64,000 nt of DNA, from assembly GCA_010645155.1 (NCBI GenBank), contig JAAGOF010000064.1, forward strand, positions 1,160,278 to 1,224,277, in the 5' to 3' direction. Of the stretch, positions 1 to 13,112 are shown in pieces. The position numbers were made by a program, and so were the translations under genes. The notes beneath the pieces are model-generated. The model saw only the letters and a list, made by a program, of their open reading frames with translations. It did not search any database and was not told the DNA's origin. Origin of the DNA: Tigriopus japonicus (Eukaryota > Arthropoda > Copepoda > Harpacticoida > Harpacticidae). The stretch's first letter is position 1. Each line of letters begins with the position of its first letter.

Positions 1-3000
1 TAATGCCCTATGTGCCTTCGTAAAATAAGAAATTGTATTGGCAGGAACCCTTTGGACCAAGGACCATCTGGCGGAGAAGTCGTCAAGATTGCTGGAGTAC
101 AAAAGCCAGACCTGTGACAAGTCTAATTTTATGAGATCACCTTTCTTCAAGAAGATTACAGACCAAAGGAAAGAAAGGAAATGAGAGAGGAAAATGTCAT
201 GAGATCCCACATATTTTTTCTCAAACGACACTCGGACCGGATGGGAGATAAGATTAGGTTTCACCTTAGCCATAAATCATTGTGAGGCTTATCAAAACAT
301 TTCAAAGATTCCATTTGCGACTTCTTCCCCTGGCTAGTCGTCTTATTCCTCTTTGAAACGTTGGTTGGGTGCCAATCCTGTAGAGTAGGGAGGAACTTGA
401 AGGTGTTGGAGAGGGAGGGAACAGTCACATCATGCGCGTCTAAAGCCCAGAAAAAGAAGTAGAAAGAATTGGTCAAAGAGAGCTGGCCTCGTTCCATTTC
501 GAATACGCCACTTTTTGCTCTGGGTCCCATCTCACATCGGAGTTGTGCCAGAGAAAAACGCGTTCAGTGGAACAATTTAGGCTTGAAGCTGAGATAATAA
601 TACTCGACGTCCACACCACACTATATCACCACTCCCTCATCCCTTCATTTGCCGACTGGGTTGGAACATAGCTTGGGCCACTGTCTTATTCTAACTCTGT
701 CGTCGAGGGTTCAGCTTTGGAACACGGTCCAATCTACCATTCCATCTCCTCGTCCATCTACACATGAACTGAATGGTAGATGTTAAATGATCCAAGATCC
801 TGCAATTTCCAAAGGCCACGTCTCAAGTTGAACTGCCAATCCTAAACTTTGCATAATAAACTCTCCAGTTTCGAGAGCACTTTAGTCTGACATGCCGACA
901 AAAAAGTAAGTCAGTTATTCGCCCTTGGCCATTTTTCGACATTTCCTTTGCTATTCTTTCATTTTCCAGCACTTCCGTCTCTCAACTAGAATATAAAAAG
1001 GCCCTCACGGTCATGAGAGGAACTGGATGGTCTTCTCTTTTCTTAATCTGATGCCTTTTCAACCATTCTTCTCCCTCGGTCCTTGCTATCTTTTGAGGGG
1101 AGCTCATTTTGCGCTAAAATCCATCTCTTTCGCATTTTTTGTATGTGTTTCCATTTGATCTTTAGAAGGTCTTACTTGCTTCGCCCTTTTAAGTCTGCCT
1201 ATGTTGAGAATTTAGAAACTTTCCTCGGGTTAAAAAGGTCAAAAGTTCGTCTGGATTATCCGTTTCTTGATGAAAGTTTGCACCAGATTGTCTCATGTTA
1301 CGAACTATTTTTTGACAAGAAGTTTCATGAAAATCAAGCTATACCCTCTTGGCCTTGGGTTTCTGATATTGGAGTAATCTACAAGGCATCAGAGCTTTGG
1401 GTGCATTTCTAAGATTGCAATTTCCCGTCCTTTGAGAAAGGGAATGGTCCATCCAGGGAACATAGCGCATATGTTGGAACAACGATATTCTAAGGAACAA
1501 TCACAAGTCACCCACATAAACATGAACATAAGACGAGATCTTTCGCCATTACCACTAAAAGTACCCGTTGGAACTTGGGAGGTCCGTAAACGAAGAGAAA
1601 GGACCAGATGGGCGAGGTGATGGGACACAACATTCCGGTTAATCTCAGTGGAGCACACGGGATGCAAAGTGTAAACTTTTGCGTTATTTCTGAACACAAA
1701 ATTGAGATTTAAGAGCTCTGTGCAATGCATGCCAGAGTCATCATGCATCATCTGAGGGGATGAAGTTGGGGGAGCAGGACAAAGATGATTATTTCAGGAA
1801 CTAACTTGCTCTGAGCTCTAGATTCGACTTCATCCACATTAGTGGACTTTGCCTCGTGTACGAGCTTATCCTCATGAAGTTCCTTTGTGGCAGGTGTCCT
1901 TCAAAAACTTGTCCATTGTGTTAGTGGAAATGAAACAAAGCCATCTCGACCAAAACGTCCTTCTCATTCCAAGACCAGAATGAGAGTAAAATGAAAGGAA
2001 CGTTTGTGAAGAAAACATTCATACATCGACAAAACGTCAATATTTGGGTCAATTTTGTTAACCATAAGGATAACACATCACTCGTGACGGCTTTCCGCCA
2101 AAAGAGATTTGCTAAACAAACAAATAATGATAATGGAAACTGTTTAATGTGTTCAGCGTTGAGTGAAGTTCACATTGACGGAGATGAACCTAAACTGATC
2201 CAGAAGACATCTTTGTAACTAATATAGGCGTTTTTCCCTTTGGACACAAAATTCCACACATATTTTTTAACTTTGGGCCAAGATTAGTCTAGGGATTATC
2301 AAAGAGTATTTCACATATGGTGCTCATTCTTGTTGATACTAGGGTCCCATTGTCAAGGAGCGAATAGCGGGTTGGTGAGAGCTCAAAGGAGCTTCGAAAT
2401 TCACAAACTTCCTTTGGAAATGGGATCGAGTTGGGCGGAGAGGAAGCGTCGCCCAAAATGTTCTTTAATCCGTCGAGACGCTTGGAAAAAGATAGATGGA
2501 GTATTCTATAAATAACCTGGATAAAATGGCCTTTCATTTCAAATTGTGGACCAGTTCATGATTTCCTTGATTCCTTTTCACCCTAAAAGAGCCGATAGAT
2601 ATCTTCCTTGAAAGGCTCATCTGTTGGGTGCCAAAACAATGGCAACCACTCGTAAATTACTCGTTCCTCGGCCATTACGGAAACAAAAACCTAAGAGACA
2701 GAGATAAAAACCTAATAGCTTTGGGATTTTTTTTCTTGCCAAAAACCAATCTCTATTGGTGTATGGGATATACCGTAACAGAGGGACGAGACGATATCCT
2801 GGCGTTTAGTAAGACAAATACCAGCCTTCTGCGAGATAGTAGGCAATTTGTCTGGGTTAAGCACTCAATTCTTGGGCAACATTTTCAGATCTTTGGACAG
2901 CTCTCAATCCCAATCAATACTTTCTTTTTGGGTCCGTTCTAGGTTCAAGTTTGCAGAAAGAAACTTTAGTTCACTTTTAACCTTACTTATTCCTGAACCA

Positions 3001-6000
3001 GTGCATTTCGTTTTATTTATTAGCTCACTGTTGAACAAAAGAGAAGACCTTGTTTATTCATAGAAAAGTCTCACACCCACCCACCCACCCACCAACTTCA
3101 TACCGTACGTACAGTACTTGCTGCACTCGTTGGGTGAGTCTGATTCCCAAATAAGCCAAGCAGAAATTTTTAGCTCATTCATTTTGGTTAAGGAATAGAA
3201 TAGCTTGGAATTGGAATTGGACGTTTGTTGTCGTTGCCAAGTCTCGGAATTGGGAACATTTTTCTTCTTGGGATAAAAAATGACTGTTTTGTAGTAGGCC
3301 TAAACCCTCAAAGAGCTCACGATTTCGCGGTCTCTTTGTGTAGGGCAGGCCAAACATTGTTGCACGTTCCCATCCTTTGGCATTCGAGTGGAAGTCAAAA
3401 AGGCATTTTCTATTCTTAAAATCCTTGGTAAGACCTATTCAGACTGACTTACGCGAGCCAATGAGAAATGATGGAACCTTTTCTACAAACATCTTGTGGG
3501 AAAACGAAGAATTAAGGTGATAGCTGTCAGGGAAAGCGGAGCAACCATTCCTTGCCAAGGGCGACGTGGAAGTCAAGAAAATGGGAAATCCTCCAGACAG
3601 ACAGATATGAGGGAAAAGAATTTCGTTCCTGACATGTCATTTGGGATCCGATTCAACAAACTTCTGGCCTTCTTTCTGTTTCTTTTTGTTTGCTTCTTTG
3701 TTATGTATTGTGTGTATGTACAACACTCAACCGCCTTGAAAAGACAACACAGACAATCGAGATTCGTCTACTCGATCTATTTGAAATCCCACCCCTATGT
3801 CAAATGATGGGTCGGAGGCAAACATAAAAAAGTGGAACACTAGCGAGAATGATGCGTAAAATTTCCATTGAATGGCCTCGTTTACGATTGATCTGGCGAT
3901 TTCCTTTCTGCCCCCTGCTACCTGGAACAACGATACTGCCTGGACCTCGGGACACTCTCAGTAAAGTCCACAAATCTATTCCGTACATGGTTTTCCCATA
4001 AGCAAGACGCTTCCTGATTACGTTTAATGGCTACCATTTTTTCCTTTTTTAGAGCACTCAGTCTAAAACATCTAAAGTTTGAGCTTCAAACTTTCAGGTT
4101 GAAACTCTACATGATCCATAATGAATATGCCAATATATCACCAAACATTGGCAAAAAAAGGAGTGGTCACACCAGACACTACCGTTGTCCTCATCGCTCA
4201 ACTGAGCTCGATTTCCAGCTCGAGATGGCTTTTGAGGCCCATTTATTCTCTTTACTCAACCTAGGTTGAACATCCAGTACTTTCGGATAGGTTTAGAATG
4301 GCCACCCCCACCCACCCAAACACCCCCCAATGGCCATCTTTTCCCCAGACGAATTCCCCGGTCAGGATGGGGCTCACTCAAGGTAACAAATTGCTGACTC
4401 AAAGTGAGGACCAGGGAATGTGGGAGGGTTTTACTGGAGTTTTACTCCGTTATTTGTCTGCAGTCTTGTACTGAATGGATGCCCAGACTCTTGAAGGTAT
4501 ATAGAGATGAGCTAGATGGAATAGAACACACGATGAGCAGAAATAGGTTAGGGGGGTGGTTCGAAGAGGCTCGATCCCCCATAAAAACGTCTCAATTCAA
4601 ATAAATTTCTTACTTCCACTTCCTTTTTCACTTGGTCCAGGTTTTTTTGTTCGCTTGTACCGTGCAATTTTAGGCAAGATTTTTGAGTGGAAACTTTTTG
4701 TTTCTACAAACTTTGCCAACACTTGGCAATGAATTAGAGGAATATTTGCGTCATAAATTATGTCTGCCATCCGGACAGGGCGTTTTAAGAACTGTAAAGT
4801 AATGGGATCAAGAATCCCTCTCTCTACCTGGCTATTTCTACGTGTGCCTTCTCTCGTTCCCATTGTTTGCCATGAAGATATATGGCATCTAGTCGTGTCA
4901 AATCCAAAGAGTTTGGAAGTTCAAGGACTGCAGGCGAGCCAGTGGAATAAAATCCACAACTCTCTTCACTTTTTCGTATTCTGAAAAGCACTGGTGTTTT
5001 TTTCTTCACATACCTGTGATTGGCGAGCTCTCACTCATTGCTTATTTGGTTCAAATACAGAGTCTATTGTGACCTTAAATATTCGGAGCTAAGCAAGTGT
5101 AAAAAACGTGACGAAACATAACTATTTATCGCACGCTCGGTAAGTTATAAACGTTCTGTTCTATAAAGCTCTTTCTAATAAATAACGATTTTGGTTTTAT
5201 AAAAAAATTCGAATTGATGATTTATCTCTTGTGAGCTGACGTAATTTTACATCTTTTTTTGTCAGACCAACTTGTACAAAGCTATGATTTAATTAAACAA
5301 GGTATGTTGATTGACCCATGTAAATACATAGAAAATAAGAGTCAAGAGCGAGCAACATGACAAAAATGATGTTTTTTTAAGGTCAAGATGCCTCAAATAG
5401 AAATTTGTCATTCTTTCTGCACAAATGTTCACCTAACATAGAAATATGAGTATGCAACAAGAGGTAGAACGAGCTCATTTTCCACCTACGCTTGCCGGAA
5501 TTTCGCAGACGCATAACTTTTAAATCCGTGGTTCGATTGAGATGAACACAAATTTCTTGTTGGATAAAAACAGCTCCTGTAAAATACAACACATCCTCTT
5601 GAATGAGAGCAAACATGATAAAATTTGAAGCTGTCATGGCACTCCAGTATTGCTTAGGTCTATGGTCTAATATGTCTGTGGCCTTTGAACCACTCTTATG
5701 GCGCGTTTCCATCTTTGTCGTTGATTTGTAACACAATTCTCGATATTATTTGTTCAGGAAGATTTTTGACCATTACGCGTAAAACTTGAAAACTCGAGAT
5801 CCTGTAAATTCCTATGACAAGCAATCATTCAAATCCTCAGCCTTGCATCAGCCTTACAAAGATTTAAATGTGATTTTGCTAGTCAAATGAGATGACCATG
5901 TTAGCCTCGTACTTAAGAGTTGGTCCATGCAGAGTGAGTGCACTTGATCCATATTTCAAAATAAGTGGCCTAACAGAGGTTTGATTGGTTCGTTAGTGAC

Positions 6001-9000
6001 AAAGCTTGAGGAAAGTCGTGCCAAGGCCGGAATTCCAGCCAGAATGGAAACCTGGAATTCTCGTTAAGTTTGTTCTTTACAAACTTTTCTGATCCAAGCC
6101 TCACCAAAACCTGAAGAACACGCTAACCTTCAACTTGGCTTGCAAATTTGGCGGTGCACTAAAACCACGATAAGCGAGTTTGTCATTTTCAAGTTTTATA
6201 CACACAGTCACATTTGGATGGAGCTGCTAAGACTTTTAATTTTTGAAAAAAAGATGCATTTTGGCATTCATGGACAAGAACTCGCTTTTATGGCATGAAC
6301 ATGAATAAAAGTGAACATAGATCCATTGCCCCAATTTTTTGAAAATGGTCATGAACTTGAGCTCTGCATCTTTTTCTTATTCTTAGAGGACTAATCATTT
6401 TTACCAACATTTATTCATAAATTCATCGAAAAGGATGAGGATATACATAAGGCCTTATGGCCGATGTAGCTAGAAATAATTAGCATATTGACTTTTTGCG
6501 TACGATGTTGGATAGAATGAGCAAAAGACAAAAAATGCTTAATGCCTTTGTAAAAGGCATATGATAAATTTTATGTGATGTTTTTGTTCTGAGAAATGAA
6601 GCGACAAAATAAATTGACAGAAGATGGAAAGGTTCAGATCCAGGAAACTTGAAAAATCAAGAAAGACTCTTCTTGTTTCGCCCATTTCGGTCTCCGTCGA
6701 AGACGTGGAATGACGAAGAAGCATGATTATTTTCCATTGATTGTCCAATCTCGTAAAAGAGAGCTGAATCATATCAATACCAATCTTAGTTGTACATTCG
6801 ACTTCCATTTGAGCCATAGAGTTCGCAATATGAGTACCAACCATGAAATAGAATGTTTGGTCTGCAGACCATAGATACAACAGCAGAGTTCGTGACCTCT
6901 CCAAACTTTGCTTCGGCCATAACAGGAACGAATGGTCCAGTTTAAGGATCTGCATATAGATGAGTCCCCCGAAAAACGGTTTGTCCAAAGTTTAACAGCA
7001 ATCCTCGCGCACTGCAGAGGCCAATTCACAGAACAGCTCTTTTAATACTGACGACTGTCTTGACGATGTGTCTGAGCCATATTTCAAAGCTTTCTTTTCT
7101 CCCCTTTCCCGTTTTCGTCTTGAAATTCTGGATTTGGCCAACAGTTCGTTCTCCACGAACGACACCACTGTCTCTATGTCTGTGCACTCTTTCTTGGAGG
7201 AAAATAAGAGAAAAGAAGAAAAGGAATTCGAGGTCACTCGAGTTCCACCCAATGAGAGCAAAAATCCATTTACTTTTTGCCGCATTATCTCAAGAAGAAA
7301 ATAAGGCCGTTGCCACGGTTCGTTTGGAACTCTTATTCAAACCGACCGAGGTTGGGGCTTGCCGGCCTTCTTTGCATTGCACCCCTGGCTTTTATTCCTA
7401 AGAGATTCATACCACAGCAATGAGAAAACAACAAAGACCTTAACGGCCTTTGAAAGACTTGGATCATAAAAAGGCCATATATGTTAGGCCAAATTTCTGC
7501 ATTTTCATCAAAAAGTTTTAGTAGTCCAATGTTGTATTTAAACTTCACTCATGTCAAGAAGAGCATTAGTTTCGTTTTTCGAAACGGTTTTTTGGATGTG
7601 ACCTTTGAAAAACGTCCATCAACTCTAACTTATCAGTGTTTGAACCAAATACCATGTTATCAAGGATGCAAATCTATTTTATACTATACATGGATCTTGT
7701 TTTGGATGGGATTCAACTTTTCAGAATTTCCATTGGTTTGAAAACAAATCCATGCACTAGGTCAATCTCTGTTTAAAGCATCAACTCCATATCTTGTCTA
7801 GAAGACTCAAAAAAGGGGGCGATGTTATGAATGCCCTAATTACCTCGTCAACAAACCCAACCCGATTTCATAGGAAGGGACTCAATCTCCATGTTGTCCC
7901 TTGGAATTTGAAAAATGCAACATCTTTCACTCCTCAGAGGCTCTTTCGCTTAGAATGGTTCTTATCACTGGATGAGTGTTCCAGTATCATTGGTCTTACA
8001 TTCAATTCGTACACTTTATCCCCCTAACCATCCCAGGAAGATGAAGAAGACATCAAGAGGACAAACATTCTTCTTGAAAATGCCAATGTACGGACGTACT
8101 TTTTTGATATGTATGCACACGGAGAATCCAATTCGATCTAACGGAAGTTCCTTCCTGAATAGCTCAGACGTGGGAGGTTGAGGTGAAGTGCCCTAATTTG
8201 ATCTGACAACGAAGGCAAAGTCAAGCACCCAAAGGTGGTTCCGGGAACTTCAGTTCCAAAAGACAGGAAACCACCACGCACCCTCGACATACTATGTATA
8301 TATGGCATGTTGTCAAAGTCACCACCGGCACCGTGAGACTTTGGCCTTTGACAAGATTGAGCGTAAGCAATGTCAGAGAGCATCAAAAATCTGTAGGAGT
8401 TTCTATTGGATTTTTCTTCCCTGGAGAGAGAGGATTTGAATGCAAGACGTGATGAAGGCTCGTCGAGCGAGGTGGGATAAGGGGGCGAAATTGCGCCCAA
8501 CACAGTATTCGGAGGCACGTTCGTACCCTAGTAATATTATTATCTTTCCCCCTTTAGTGCCTCCTTCTTTAAGCCAACAAGGGTGTATGTCCCAGGGCCA
8601 AAAGTGTCTCATTTGGTGTTTATCATCTTTCACCCCTAACTATTTCAGAACCCATTTAGCGGCGCCCTTCATTGGAGTCTTGCCAGATACGAGCACCAGA
8701 GATCCGAGGAAAGTGAGAGGAAGACAAAAAAGTATGGCCAGAGTTTTTTCCCCCTTGGACTAAGCAGAGAACAAGTCTTGCACGCCATGAAGACCATAAT
8801 AACATAAGGCTCTAACACCCTTCGGGGAGCACCCTTTTGTTGCGAGTATGGGTGCAAATCCGGGTTTTAACACCACCCCAAGAACACCCACCCACCGCCC
8901 AAGTGGGGATGAAAAAGCTGAACAAGGCTCCTCAATCTTTGTCTTGGTTTTGATAACAACATATTGCAGTCGACTCTTGACATATACATACTAGAAGTGA

Positions 9001-10631
9001 CCACGCTCATCAGCGGACAAAACGGACACTTAATCAAGTACTCCACTGCATGCATGTGGACACTGGCATTCCTTTGGGGTAGATCAAATAACAATCACTT
9101 CATTTCTTGGCAAAAGATCACCCTTAATCTGTTTTTCCAAGCTAAAACTAAGATTAAAATGATTATTATTGGTGTATTGGAATGTGTCATTTAAACTACT
9201 TGCTTGCGGTTTGGTAGCAACGCTACATTTCAATGCCAATAAACTACTTCTATCCTTAAAATGAATTTGAAAAACAAGGCAATACAAGTGGACCCTGATG
9301 ATCCCTCGTGATACGCTTTAACAAATTAAGTTTTTAGTTTATGTAAAAATAGAAAAAAGCCAAGCCCAGAACCATTGTAGCACATAAAAGATTTATCACC
9401 GTTAGAAAATAAATGCCGATGCGCCACTTTACAGTCTTTTAAGTAAAGGCCTCGACTTGTGGTCAACCCGGAAGCAATCACTTGACTCGTTAGTCTACCG
9501 CAGAGGGACATCTTGCGGACAAGCATTTTCAAGGAGCTCAACAACGAATATTGGGTTGGTCCATACAAATGGCCTTCTTTCGCTCGGTCACCCAACGTCT
9601 CAAAGGCCTTCTCTCCATAAGCCAATGAGGAAACACCGGTCGCAAATCAAGAAATATGACGCGACATCGTAACCACTTCAAGGGACCGAGAAACCAATAA
9701 CCATAAAAAATTTGAAAGAAAAAATAGTTCTTACAGCAGGTTTAGGCCAAATGTATATAGATATTATAAAAATTCGTTGAGATATAATTCTCACACACTC
9801 AACAATTTGGAGAGATGTGTTGATTCACAAATTTTGCCCGCCATTTACGTATTCCCCGCTTCTTCATCAAATGAATGTCTGCGTTATGGTGAATGTCTAA
9901 AAGAAGATATTCGTTTCATTCCGTAGAGAGTCTACCTATGAGGCACAAGAGGCCTTTGTGTCTGTCGGCAGTCCTAAATGGAGGCTCTAAAATGAAGAAT
10001 TCTACCATAGGGAAAACTCCCATTGGGAAGCTCCATCGCTGTTCTTTTGCAAAACTGGAGATCTTGGTCTTTTCGAGACGAAAGTTGTGAAACGGTGATG
10101 AAAGAATTCGATTCTTTCCAACAATTATCGTGAAGCACGATTGAATTCAACACAAATTCAGGATAACCGGTGCTATTTGGAACCCTTTGAAACCTTGTAG
10201 AGGGCGTTTTCGTTCGATGATTTATTGCAAAAGAATAACAGCGTTGGAGCTAACCCAAAAGTGTGGACAATGTGATACCTCCACCAAAGCCTACAATTAG
10301 GGCTTCAAATTGTGTGTGCAACTGTTGAACAAATGAACTCAAAAGAATACATGAAACTCAAAGTAAGGATTAAGAAACATGTTTACATTTACCTTGACTT
10401 GAAATGACTTTGATTACAAACAAAATTTGGGACTTCTGTTTTTAAAGTTGACCTGTGACAAGACAAATAAATCTTAAAATAAAAATGAACAGCCAACCGT
10501 TTCCATAACATAAAATAAAAACCTAACATAAGGTTGAGGTGATGAAACTATTTCAATGACTCTAGTTTAAGATGCAGAGTCACATGCAAAAGTAAATTAG
10601 TAAGATGCTTTGTTTCTTTTGAAATAGTTGA
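1..10631. other. Gene-free stretch (intergenic or distal intron)
   Basis: Open frames here are short, mostly overlap on both strands, and show no recognisable domain. The longest (about 150 codons, minus strand, 6539-6988) resembles no family I know. I see a short ACCC microsatellite near 3.1 kb and otherwise unique, mildly AT-rich sequence. Undetected small exons or 5'-untranslated exons of the downstream LRR gene cannot be excluded without transcript data. Confidence 0.6.
3073..3094. repeat. ACCC tetranucleotide microsatellite
   Basis: About five tandem copies of ACCC. Similar CCAA/GGTT and CACT tetranucleotide tracts recur at 35301, 36393 and 43391, so such repeats are a general habit of this genome. 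Confidence 0.85.
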
Positions 10632-11151
10632 TACAGGGTGTCCAGGAATTGATGGTGCATCGTGCTTTTCCTTGCCATTCAGACCAAAAAAATGCTTTAA
10701 AATTGAAAAAAATATCCTACAAGGAAGTGCTTTGAAAAGGCTTATCCCATTGGAAACCACAGTTTCTAACGCATGCCACAATATTTGAATGGTTCAGACC
10801 GTATCAGGCAAAGCAGGTTAAAAAGGCATACAAAATTAGTCTTGGAAGGACACTTCAATAATCATTCAGTTCAAGGGACATCTAACTCTTCTGATATCAA
10901 CTCAATATTGTTCAGGAGGCAGGAGGAACAATCATGGAAGAGCCTTGATCTGAAGTTTGTTAAAAACCTGAAGGGTACATGCCCAGTCAAATAACTTGAA
11001 TAGCTTGATACAAGAAGTCTTAGAAAGGGTTCCAAGATACTAACAACTGAACTATAATCATATCTGCAAAAGTATATTTTTCTCTAACGTGTCTTTAAGC
11101 CATTGAAAATCTATTTTTTCGGATGCACCATCAATTCTTGGACACCCTGTA
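10632..11151. mobile_element. 520-bp miniature inverted-repeat transposable element, Tc1/mariner-like ends, TA target site
   Basis: The left end (10632-10661) and the reverse complement of the right end (11122-11151) agree at 29 of 30 positions. Both begin TACAGGGTGTCC, and the outer TA on each side is the expected duplicated TA target. Ends of the CAGGGTGTCC type with a TA target occur in Tc1/mariner superfamily elements. The interior (about 460 bp) has no transposase; its longest frame, 10773-10994, is about 73 codons with no DDE motif. It is therefore a nonautonomous copy that would have moved with a transposase supplied elsewhere. The near-identity of the ends suggests fairly recent activity. 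The superfamily assignment rests only on the ends. Confidence 0.85.
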
Positions 11152-13079
11152 CTTCATTTTTGGTTATCTAAAGTTGTTCGCAATTTTCCCAATGCCGTTT
11201 TCCCATCCTCTTAAATGTTTGTAACAAAAGTTCAGCATTTTACAACATACCAGGGATTGAAACAAGTAGAAATAGGCCCCGTTATCTCCATATGTAAGCA
11301 ATATCTTCGCAAAATATGTGGTCTATTATTCACTACGTAAACTATAACAATGCAAAGTGCATCAAGTAAACAAATTTAGTTGTATTACATCATCATAGAC
11401 ATTTCCCGAGAGGCGTCAACACAATATCGAATGAGTAAAAGATAGAGACGTGTTTGCAGTCCATTTAGCAAAAACACAATTCGAGGCTGAGAGTCACTGA
11501 AATTGGAGTCACTAGCTTCGAAAAGAGTCCATTTTGTTTTAGAATAGATCGAAGCTTTTTTTTTTTAAATTTAACGTTATTTTTTTTTGTCGAAAAATAG
11601 TTGCCGAAGAATCTGCTTAGCAAGCCTGAAGGACACCTTTGCGATTTCTCTATTGACATCTCGGTTTAAAATACAAGACATTGCGAACGTTTGATGAAGA
11701 TGCTGGCAACGGACTATCGAGACTTGGGAGTCGGAGTTGCGCTTTTAAGTAAATTTTTGGCGTAACTAAATACAAGTAAAATATTTCCTTGCTTTGTAAG
11801 GCCAAAGTTGCAATCCCGATTCAATTTGATAAAAAAAAATTGAAAAAACGTAAAAATCTGACACCAGGGCTTGGAGTCAGGTATACAAACACCACCATTA
11901 ACAGAGAGAGGGAAAAGTCATCCCAACATTACGAGCTACATCGCTTGTATGTTTTATCTGGCAAACAAGCGAGCTTCCAGTCTCGACTTCAAGCATAATT
12001 CAAGCCTATTAAGACATTATCATTTTACTAGACCTTTGGTTAAAAATCTACTACGCAGAAGCTAGCATTGGTTTAGGGTCATTTTAGAGGATCTGAGAGC
12101 CTTAGAAAGACCAAAAAGGTTTTTTGTTGCGATTTTTTTACTCAACATTGAACCAAGAGATTAGTTAAATAATGCTAACAGGCTTAAAATCAATATAATT
12201 ACAATCAATGATAAAAAAATATGGTTGTTGTGCGCCTTGGTGAAAGCAAAACATGATATCTACGCATCTTCACTGTTTTTATTCAGTTTGTAACCACGAG
12301 CTTTCTCCTTAATGTATGTGTGCGGCGAAAATGTACATGAAGCTAAAGACGAAAATGAAAATTACACCAAAGAAAGAAAAAAGGACGCTGAGAAGTTGAA
12401 AGAAAGGCTTTGTTTGACTTACACCCACGGGAGCAACAACTCTTTCTCACCATTGAAGAATTTAGTGAGAAGATTGATACACATAACTTATTGAATTCAT
12501 ACCAATCGTATTTACAAATGGCTTGCAAATTGTATTTGTCTAAATTACTGCTGGTCGCTGACCTCTTCTTGTGTAACATATTTCTCGTAAAGGAGCTGTT
12601 TCAAGGAGACACGAGTCATTTTGGCCCACAACAAGAGACTCTTATTCGAGTCCTAGGAGTCTTAAAGGCCACAATTTGCTTTTTACATTTTAGAATGATT
12701 CAACATTTTTTTTGAAAAAATGTTTGAAAGTCAATTTCACAGATGAATGTAACCCACGAATCTAATTTACGAAAAAGTATGATTTGCAATTTGTTTAAAA
12801 CATCTAGGCAAGTGTTGTAAGTGGAAAAATAACTGGTATAACATTACCCGTTGCGGATTTTAATTTCTAAGCTGATAACTAATCCACTAGTTAATATGAA
12901 ATTTGGAACTAATTTACCCTCCTTCATTTTAAATCCTAGTTTAAATAAACTTTTTGATTGTTCGATTGTAGAACGGGTCAGTTTTCAGCAAGCTCGCTAG
13001 GACTTGTGTATGTGTGCTTGCACATACACTACATAAAGTTATTTTTTAAATTATCTACGTACAGACGTCCATGGCTTGC

Positions 13080-13112
13080 GCTAGAGACTAAATTAATCTC
13101 TTAGTCCCTAGC
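13080..13112. repeat. Short inverted repeat (12-bp arms, 9-nt loop)
   Basis: The arms GCTAGAGACTAA (13080-13091) and TTAGTCCCTAGC (13101-13112) pair with one mismatch. A second hairpin with perfect 9-bp arms (GTGTATGTG / CACATACAC) lies just upstream at 13006-13029. No function is evident. Confidence 0.6.

Noticed and set aside
3496..3807. 103-codon frame with a hydrophobic segment (LLAFFLFLFVCFFVMYCVYV), like a type II membrane anchor
   Set aside because: The nominal start is not ATG, the hydrophobic stretch is a T-rich tract, and no donor or downstream enzyme domain is visible.
6539..7285. Adjacent minus-strand frames of 149, 86 and 97 codons
   Set aside because: They overlap in different frames, show no family motif when read separately or joined at plausible splice sites, and could not be made into one gene.
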